Shown: positions 19,468 to 25,203 of the stretch, in pieces
How the letters are laid out: every line of letters begins with the position of its first letter
Numbering within the stretch: the first letter of the stretch is position 1
NCBI GenBank assembly: GCA_015680685.1
Contig: MNCI01026977.1
Span: 290,633 to 315,835 of the forward strand
DNA length: 25,203 nt
Origin: Gnetum montanum
Lineage: Eukaryota > Streptophyta > Gnetopsida > Gnetales > Gnetaceae
Direction of reading: 5' to 3'
Translations under genes and position numbers: made by a program
The notes under the pieces: model-generated
The model's database searches: none
Told to the model about the DNA's origin: nothing
What the model saw: the letters and a program-made list of their open reading frames with translations, nothing else

Positions 19468-20306
19468 CATTTTGAAGAATATTTTTTGGTTGGATGGAAA
19501 AGAGAGTATATAGTACTTGTCAAAAATTCTTATAGGAGAAATACTTGAGGACCAGGTTTGAAGGAAATTCCATCATATACTATTAATGGAAGACTTATTG
19601 CAAAATAGGATTATTAACATATGAACTAAAAATGCTACTATTTGTAAAGCAGTGGATGGATGTGAAAAAAAAAACACTCTGATTTAAAATATTTATGCTT
19701 GTCATATTTAGTTATATGTAATTAAGTGTTGTAATCAAAGCAAGAATGGTTGACTATTTATATTAATTACATATATTTAGTCTTTTTGTAAAATCTAATG
19801 TTTTAAAATTGTGACTACCTTCTATTAAGCTTTGATGTCTTTTATTCTTTTCTTATGGGATTGCTTAGCTTTGATTTTAATTCTTAATTTCTTATTTAAT
19901 ATTTTATGTTTTAAAGAGAAACAAAAATCAAACTAACAATCAAACTAATTTGATTCAAATCAAATACAAGAAAGGCATGAAGTGTAATCATCCTTGGATT
20001 TATATTGGTTATAATGTTAAAATTTTGTTAGGTAAACCCAATAGAGCTACTGCCACTGTTGGGGTGAATTGTATGATCTACTATCATATTTTGGCTATAT
20101 TTTATTACTAATAAAAAATCTTAATTTTGAATGTCTTGAATTTCAAAGATTTTTGAAAGGAAAAATTATACCAAAATTTTTCATGGATGTCAATTATTGA
20201 ATTTAATTTAGAAATTTGGAAAATTCATGATACCATTTATATGCTTTTACGTTGGGGAAAGATTTTTGAATGGATTAGCTTGCCTTTTCAATTTCTTTGT
20301 TAATTC
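19468..20306. other. AT-rich non-coding region
   Basis: Nothing recognisable on either strand. The sequence continues the host DNA into which the solo LTR inserted. It contains several A and T runs and no long open frame. Confidence 0.5.
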
Positions 20307-20555
20307 ATGTATCAAGCCATATCATGCCTTGGTGAGGATGAAGGTAATTTAAAATATCAAGATAATAAAAATTTTATTAGAGTAGAAATAAAGTCTCAAC
20401 AACTTGCCCTTTTGGAGAGTGCATCAACCCTTATAGATGTTCTTTCAATATCTCCTATAAAAAGTTTCAAACTAATTGAAAGTCAATGGGATGCATGTCA
20501 TGTAATTGAAGAAATATTATTAGAAAAGCTACCAATTCTTAAACTTAAAGACTAG
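20307..20555 (+). CDS. Unrecognised 82-codon open frame
   Basis: An ATG-initiated frame (MYQAISCLGEDEG...) of 82 codons in an AT-rich region. The product has no signal peptide, no membrane segment and a mixed helical composition, ending in ILLEKLPILKLKD. It belongs to no family I recognise. It could be a chance frame or an exon fragment of a decayed gene; nothing in the neighbourhood supports a role. Confidence 0.2.
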   Translation: MYQAISCLGEDEGNLKYQDNKNFIRVEIKSQQLALLESASTLIDVLSISPIKSFKLIESQWDACHVIEEILLEKLPILKLKD

Positions 20556-20910
20556 AGAACCCTTTTGTAGGGGGCAGGAGACAGATTGAGAGAAATTACT
20601 TTTGTTAGCAATATGTCCTTAGTCTTATATGTCATAAAGAAGGCACTATGAAATTAATAGGAAATTCATATCTAATAGAGATGACTGAGGATCTTTTCTA
20701 GGATCTAGATGCCATGCCTTCATCATCAATAGAAATGGATATTGATATTACATTATTCATCTTTCTTTAAAAAAAAGCCAAACTAAAAAGCTAATCACTA
20801 GAAAACCATAAAAAATGCTTATCATTAATGTTTTTGAAATAGTTAATGCATGAGAAGTATTCTATTTGAAGATGTATGAAAAATGCTAATCCTATGAAGT
20901 ACCATCTTAA

Positions 20911-20945
20911 CATTAATTTTAATTCAAACATAGTTTCAATTCATT
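20911..20945 (+). repeat. 35-bp direct repeat, copy 1
   Basis: Exact match to 21017-21051 (starts CATTAATTTTAATTC), offset 106 bp. Both lie just upstream of the recognisable part of the right-hand 5' LTR. Confidence 0.9.
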
Positions 20946-21016
20946 ATCAATATTACATCATTTTGTTAACTTTCAAAACACATCACTAAGCTCAAAAGTC
21001 ATTCTATTTCATGAGT

Positions 21017-21051
21017 CATTAATTTTAATTCAAACATAGTTTCAATTCATT
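21017..21051 (+). repeat. 35-bp direct repeat, copy 2
   Basis: Exact copy of 20911-20945. The interval between them suggests a 106-bp tandem duplication followed by divergence of the rest, or slippage. Confidence 0.9.
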
Positions 21052-21096
21052 TACTTCTTTCCTAATTAGTCTCTCTCACCCTTAAACTCACGTTAG

Positions 21097-21534
21097 AATG
21101 CTGAATGAGTACGACTTGATTACAAGCATTTAAGTGTGACTACTTGGTAACCCAATGGCGTACCTAGGATCTGCGCTTGGTAATCCCAGTGGTAGTCATG
21201 CACGAAGTCCAAGATGTGTATGGATAGTCAAGGAACGGATGCTCATCACACTTAGGTTAGATTAGATTCTCTTACCCTTTCTCTCCTAGCTTAGTTAATA
21301 TTACTTTCCATTGCCTTCAGGAGTAGCATTAAATTAGGAATACATCATACACCTCACTTTGGACTAAACCATACATGACAAATATAATACTAGTCTAGGT
21401 GGGAAGACAGTGAACTGCGACATAAGGCTAACTGTCTAGGTGCCACAACTAGTTCATCTGCGGAGTTCGACCTGATCACGCGTGAAACGCTCGTATTCAT
21501 ATGGTTGAGTGTAGGGGTACCTCGTCACTCATCA
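21097..21534 (+). repeat. 5' LTR remnant of the right-hand gypsy element
   Basis: It ends CACTCATCA at 21534, directly before the primer site. From 21107 it follows the 3' half of the solo LTR (GAGTACGACTTGATTAC, TTAGATTCTCTTACCC, GGTGGGAAGACA, GTTGAGTGTAGGGGTACCTCG), with an extra inserted stretch in the middle. It also holds CTTGGTAACCCAATGG (21143-21158) and CTTGGTAATCCCAGTGG (21176-21192), shared with the minus-strand LTR. The GATATC/TATA half cannot be found upstream, so the LTR is either truncated or too diverged at its 5' side; the start given is where similarity becomes clear. Confidence 0.7.
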
Positions 21535-21535
21535 T

Positions 21536-21553
21536 TGGTGTTGTTGCCGGGGA
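21536..21553 (+). other. Primer binding site, tRNA-Asp type
   Basis: After the LTR end and one spacer T the sequence reads TGGTGTTGTTGCCGGGGA, differing from the tRNA-Asp-complementary Athila site (TGGCGCCGTTGCCGGGGA) at three positions, all C to T. Same spacing as in the minus-strand element. Confidence 0.88.
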
Positions 21554-21674
21554 TAGTGATAGTTATCTAGATTTGTTATATCATACAAGGTCACTATAAA
21601 GGAATTAATGATACATCTTTTACAAGAAATAATTATTAAAAGTCACACACAAATTCACACACAGTTTCACAACC

Positions 21675-23786
21675 ATGCCTCTTCTACAAGACTATAATAA
21701 TGTCACATCTGGTGAGGTAGTTCATTGGAGAACCAACGAGTTAGATGACAATGAAGATTGGAGTACTCAACCTTATGCAAGATTTCCCTATGTTTATGAA
21801 CACCCTAAAGATACTCAAAGACTCTCATCATCCAACTTTGACACCTCTAGTGAGGATGAGACATGCCATAGAATGAGGAGTCTTGAAAGGACTAGGACCT
21901 TCTCAATAACTAACAAGAAATTACTTGGGGATAATTGGAAGACTTACAAAAGTCATAACGAGTTTTACAGTTCCTTCTATTCCTGTACTACTTCAACATC
22001 AGATTGTGACATGGATGACTATCTTTCAAGGGATCGACATAGAACTAAAAATCGAGCTCACAAAGAAAATCAAGAACGCCAACATAAACGAAGGAAACAT
22101 CATACCAACTTACAAACTCACAACCTACTTAGTGATGATGAATCCCTACTGGCCACTAAGAGCCTAATGCTAATACAAGAGGCTGTTCGAATCTCCTGTA
22201 GGCATCGTAAAGAGAGCCACCTACCCAGGCTTGATTTAAACAACTTCCCTACCTTTTTAGGAGGCTATGACTTAGATCTACATCAACATTTACAAGCCTT
22301 CTACAATGCCTGTAAATGGAAAAACATTGATAATGGATGGAAAAAACTCAAGCTCTTTCCTATGACACTCATTGGCCAAGCAAAAATATGGTATAGATCA
22401 TTAAAACCAAATTCAATACAATGTTGGTCAATAATGGTAGAAGTATTTAATGAAAAATATCAGACCTACGCAAGAGTGTCAACCTTGAGGAAACAAATCC
22501 AAGAGTGGAAACAAGCACAACATGAACCCTTGGACATGGCCTTAGAAAGATATTATGCACTATTAAATAACTGTCCAGGCCACGGGTTTTCTAAGGAAAG
22601 GCTAATGCACAATATAATTGATGGGCTTCGTGAGGCAACCAAAGAGACCTTAGGGATGTATGCCCAAGGTCAATTATACGAACTACGAACCCATCAAGTA
22701 CAAGAGCTTATTAAGTAGGTAGCAAAAGAAGAAGGAGAATTAGCTACATGGGAGAGTGTTGAAAAACATCAACAGGACCAAAATTTCGACTTAACAAAGA
22801 TCCATAATCATAAAAAGGAGAAATGAACCAATCTCAAGGTGGAAACATCATCTTTGCCAATACAACAAACATTAGAAGAAGCCGAGGCAAAGATCAGTAA
22901 GATGTTGGAATGGACGTATCAAAGGTGTGGAGAATTCATCGATATCATTGGAGATAGAGTTTTGACAACCCAAGAAGAAGGGCGAAATAGTAGACAATTA
23001 GAAAGAAGGGATAAGGAAAATAAGAGCTCAACTGCCAATCATACGTATGAATGTAACATATGCCTGTACGATCACCCCAAGGGCCAATGCCCAATCTTGT
23101 CACAATTACATGAGCATTGGGGAAACACATTACATCCAAAGTTCGTACAGAGATACTGTGTTCGATCACAGTGGCAACAATCCTAGTTGTGGGGGAGACC
23201 ACCACTAGACTGGAGACACCCTTCATATCATCCAGATCCAAATGCTTATCTAGTTCAACATCTTGTTTCTCCAACTGGGCCAACACACTTTATCTCACCA
23301 CAGTACTATTCTCCACAATACTATCAACCCATGCCTCCAACACAACCACCACCTTGTGTATCTTATACGCCTCCTATCTTTCAACATTCTCATCCTTTCC
23401 CTCCTTCTACAGTGCCACCAACTGTTCCTAAGGTGCCTGCACCACAACAACAACCCATGAACAACACTTGTGCTACTACTACTAACAGCAGTGAAAAGCC
23501 TCCTCAACATCAAAAGTGTCCTTTCTTTAAACACGACCGTAAGAAAGGACAACACAATTCTGAGGTCACTACATCTTCCAATCCAGCAGAAGTCCCACAC
23601 TATGGTGTACCCTTACCATCGAATGCAATTCCTCATGTAACTTCATCAGGGTCACCAACTCACACTCCAACATCCATATGGCCCAATGAACACAGACATG
23701 GAGAGCGACATCCTAATTCTTGCATACCATCTAATGGTCACAAACATCATAGTGGGTTAACTTGTTATCCGGGAACTACATTGTAA
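21675..23786 (+). pseudogene. gag: Athila-type gag, one frame with three stops
   Basis: A single frame of 704 codons runs from an ATG 121 bp after the primer site to TAA at 23784-23786. It is interrupted only by TAG (22716-22718), TGA (22824-22826) and TAG (23184-23186). No frameshift is needed. Residues about 110-145 are basic and His/Arg-rich. Residues about 185-345 form the retrotransposon gag (capsid-like) domain, with LDLNNFPTFLGGYD, WKKLKLFP, AKIWYRSL, FNEKYQTYARVSTLRKQI and a GLREATKE block. The zinc knuckle CNICLYDHPKGQC (23052-23090, residues 460-472) has the CX2CX3HX4C spacing seen in Athila gag. A Pro/Tyr/Gln-rich tail follows. The minus-strand gag has EQV where the first stop falls, supporting CAG to TAG. 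The frame is unusually well kept for this window. Confidence 0.9.
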
Positions 23787-24775
23787 AAATTGCCCCACTA
23801 TGCTCATTATAATCAAGTGTGTGAAACCTGATGGGGTGAATATGACCAAGCTAGAATACTTTCAAAATGCAAGGATCCTAGTTGTCAGTTATTAATCCAT
23901 GCCATCCTCAACCGTTTAGCTATGAGGATATTCCCCATTCTAATAACAAGCAGGATTAATAACCATTTTTATTTTCTTTAATTTTACAACTTTTTGTTTT
24001 CCAGTTTTTCATCTTTCAGTTTCTTGTTTTCTCTTTTTGTCTTTTTGTCTTTTACGTTTTTTGTAAGTAATCTCATCTACAAATAAAACACTCATGTGGA
24101 TCGTTGGTTGAGGTGTGTTCTATGTTATTAAGGCTCAGGCGATCAATTATGTGGATAGTGAGCCCATTACACCCACTCATCCATTCTACAAATAAGAGGT
24201 TCTGTTCAATGGCACAGTGATATTCTTGACATTCTTAAAACTGAAAATTAATTTTGTGTTCATTGTAACCAGAATGAAGAGGGATGGACCAAGAGGGAAT
24301 GATTAGGGTGTGACATCAAGGGGACTTGCGGATTCTCTTTGGTGACATTTGTGGGAGTTATCATGCAACCTAGTTGTACAAAGATCCTTATAGATCTAAC
24401 GAAAAATGGGAGTAAGAGTAATCAAACGGGCACTCAAAAATCCAATGCTGTTCTAGCGAGTCCCACTGGAAAGACATGCACCCATGCCTGAAGGTTGGTA
24501 GCTTCTCTGGATTCAGTATTCAAAAAGAAAAAAAAAGAGAGAAAAGAAAGAAAAAAGAGAAGAAAAATAAAGTGCCACAAAAAAAATTCACTCCTCCCTT
24601 GAACAAAACGCCAAGTGATCGTACACCTTGTTGTTGTGGTACTCTTGTAGTTGCTCATCATGGGATGAAACAATATGATGTAACTATTTAGAAGGATGGA
24701 CTTGGTCCTGCTCTTGGAACGATAGGTTAATGACACCTTAATCATGCTTCACACGCAAGATTCACTGTCCCCTAG
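23787..24775 (+). other. Non-coding 3' part of the gag-only element
   Basis: Between gag and the 3' LTR there is about 1 kb with no protease, RT, RNase H or integrase. It contains a strong pyrimidine tract (about 23965-24062) with TTTTCCAG (ends 24004) and CTTTCAG (ends 24019), followed by GTAAGT (24063-24068), all splice-site-like. A purine run lies at about 24518-24572. No clear polypurine tract touches the LTR start (the bases before it are GTCCCCTAG). Confidence 0.6.
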
Positions 24776-24801
24776 TGATGAGTCATGAATTTGCTGGCTA
24801 T

Positions 24802-24960
24802 GATATCGCAGCCATGATATCACAACTGTGATATATCAACCCTGTTATATCAGTAGCTAAGATATCATAGCGGCTGTGATATCGCAGCCGCGATATCGCG
24901 TACGCGATATCTCATCCCCCGCGATATCGCATATGCGATATTGCGTACACGATATCGCGT
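24802..24960. repeat. Expanded GATATC palindrome array in U3
   Basis: Eight exact GATATC sites plus GATATATC, TTATATC and GATATTGC variants lie in about 160 bp, most inside GCGATATCGC or GTGATATCGC. A perfect 20-bp palindrome centred on GTAC spans 24892-24911. The array ends 13 bp before the TATA box. It is rich in CpG although the rest of the window is CpG-poor. Confidence 0.92.
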
Positions 24961-24973
24961 CCTACCTCAATGT

Positions 24974-24982
24974 CTATAAATA
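24974..24982 (+). promoter_or_regulatory. TATA box of the last LTR
   Basis: CTATAAATA in the block shared exactly with 18934-18942, immediately downstream of the GATATC array. Confidence 0.75.
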
Positions 24983-25151
24983 AGAGGCGGCTTTCCTAGT
25001 TTTAGGCATATACTTTAGTTCTGTAGCAAAGCTCTGGCAGTTTGATCCCACCAGAGTTAGATTTTTTCCCGTTTCTGTCCGTAGTGTGGTGAATGTAATT
25101 GTACGGTGTCTTTATTTGAGTGTGCCGTACTTGGACACGCACATGACCAGA

Positions 25152-25157
25152 AATAAA
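25152..25157 (+). promoter_or_regulatory. Poly(A) signal in the last LTR
   Basis: AATAAA in AGAAATAAAGATCG, at the same place relative to the TATA box as in the solo LTR. Confidence 0.45.
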
Positions 25158-25203
25158 GATCGAGATTACTTCATCATTGTAGCATTCACTTTGTTATTTA
25201 TTT

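Larger units (their letters stand above)
24776..25203 (+). repeat. 3' LTR (partial) of the right-hand gypsy element
   Basis: It starts TGATGAGTCATG at 24776 and continues past the window end. It matches the solo LTR at 18832: same GATATC array, TCTATAAATAAGAGGCGGC, AAGCTCTGGC, CCGTAGT, and AATAAAGAT at 25152. Taking it as the 3' LTR of the gag-only element is an inference from orientation and position. The missing purine tract means it could instead be a later LTR insertion; its far end is outside the window. Confidence 0.75.

Noticed and set aside
22945-23600. Minus-strand open frames of 101-113 codons opposite the right-hand gag
   Set aside because: They are antisense shadows of the gag zinc knuckle and Pro-rich tail, which have clear family motifs on the plus strand.
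24434-24745. Minus-strand frame with a poly-Phe stretch resembling a membrane segment
   Set aside because: It is the reverse complement of an A/G-rich tract in non-coding DNA, with no other support.
24802-24960. CRISPR-like array because of regularly repeated short palindromes
   Set aside because: Units are 6-10 bp palindromes with no spacers of constant length, in a eukaryotic LTR next to a TATA box; this is not a CRISPR.

Overview
The window looks like intergenic DNA from a large, repeat-rich seed-plant nuclear genome. It is AT-rich and packed with decayed LTR retrotransposons nested in and next to each other. I see no intact host gene. The age of the copies (very diverged LTRs, many C-to-T type stop codons) would fit a gymnosperm or another slow-turnover giant genome, but the sequence alone does not identify the organism.

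Layout. (1) Positions 1-13013 hold one old minus-strand Ty3/gypsy element related to the Athila group. It runs from its 5' LTR (12143-13013) through a tRNA-Asp-type primer binding site, gag (about 9.56-11.98 kb), a protease remnant (8.98-9.44 kb), a stub of reverse transcriptase, integrase (about 5.38-8.40 kb), a 2 kb spacer, and a third ORF after pol (417-3246) of the 'putative plant transposon protein' type with a coiled-coil tail. It ends at a polypurine tract and a 3' LTR cut by the window edge. Most of RT and all of RNase H are missing. (2) Inside its integrase gene sits a separate 1858-bp insertion (6212-8069). It has two 465-bp arms in inverted orientation, TG...CA ends and a short target duplication. 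(3) 13014-16015 is a plus-strand Ty1/copia pol pseudogene that has lost its 5' end where the gypsy LTR begins. (4) 16.0-21.0 kb is mostly non-coding. It contains a broken trihelix (GT-type) transcription-factor-like pseudogene (about 17.88-18.64 kb). Just downstream is an Athila-type solo LTR (18832-19462) with a near-perfect 5-bp target duplication. (5) 21.1-25.2 kb is a plus-strand, gag-only member of the same gypsy group. It has a 5' LTR remnant, a tRNA-Asp-type primer site, a 704-codon gag frame interrupted only by three stop codons, no pol, and the start of a 3' LTR.

How the parts relate. The two gag genes, on opposite strands, share the same capsid-like region and the same CX2CX3HX4C zinc knuckle. 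Both primer sites match tRNA-Asp, and all LTRs begin TGATGAG (or TAATGAG) and end in CATCA. They are therefore relatives, and the pol-less right-hand element would have depended on proteins supplied in trans by a fuller relative. Two assembly scars (single N at 8514 and 19327) need care.

Most interesting signals: the inverted-arm insertion with LTR-like ends; the GATATC palindrome arrays just upstream of TATA boxes in two LTRs; the gag-only element; the trihelix pseudogene; and the loss of catalytic residues in both integrases.
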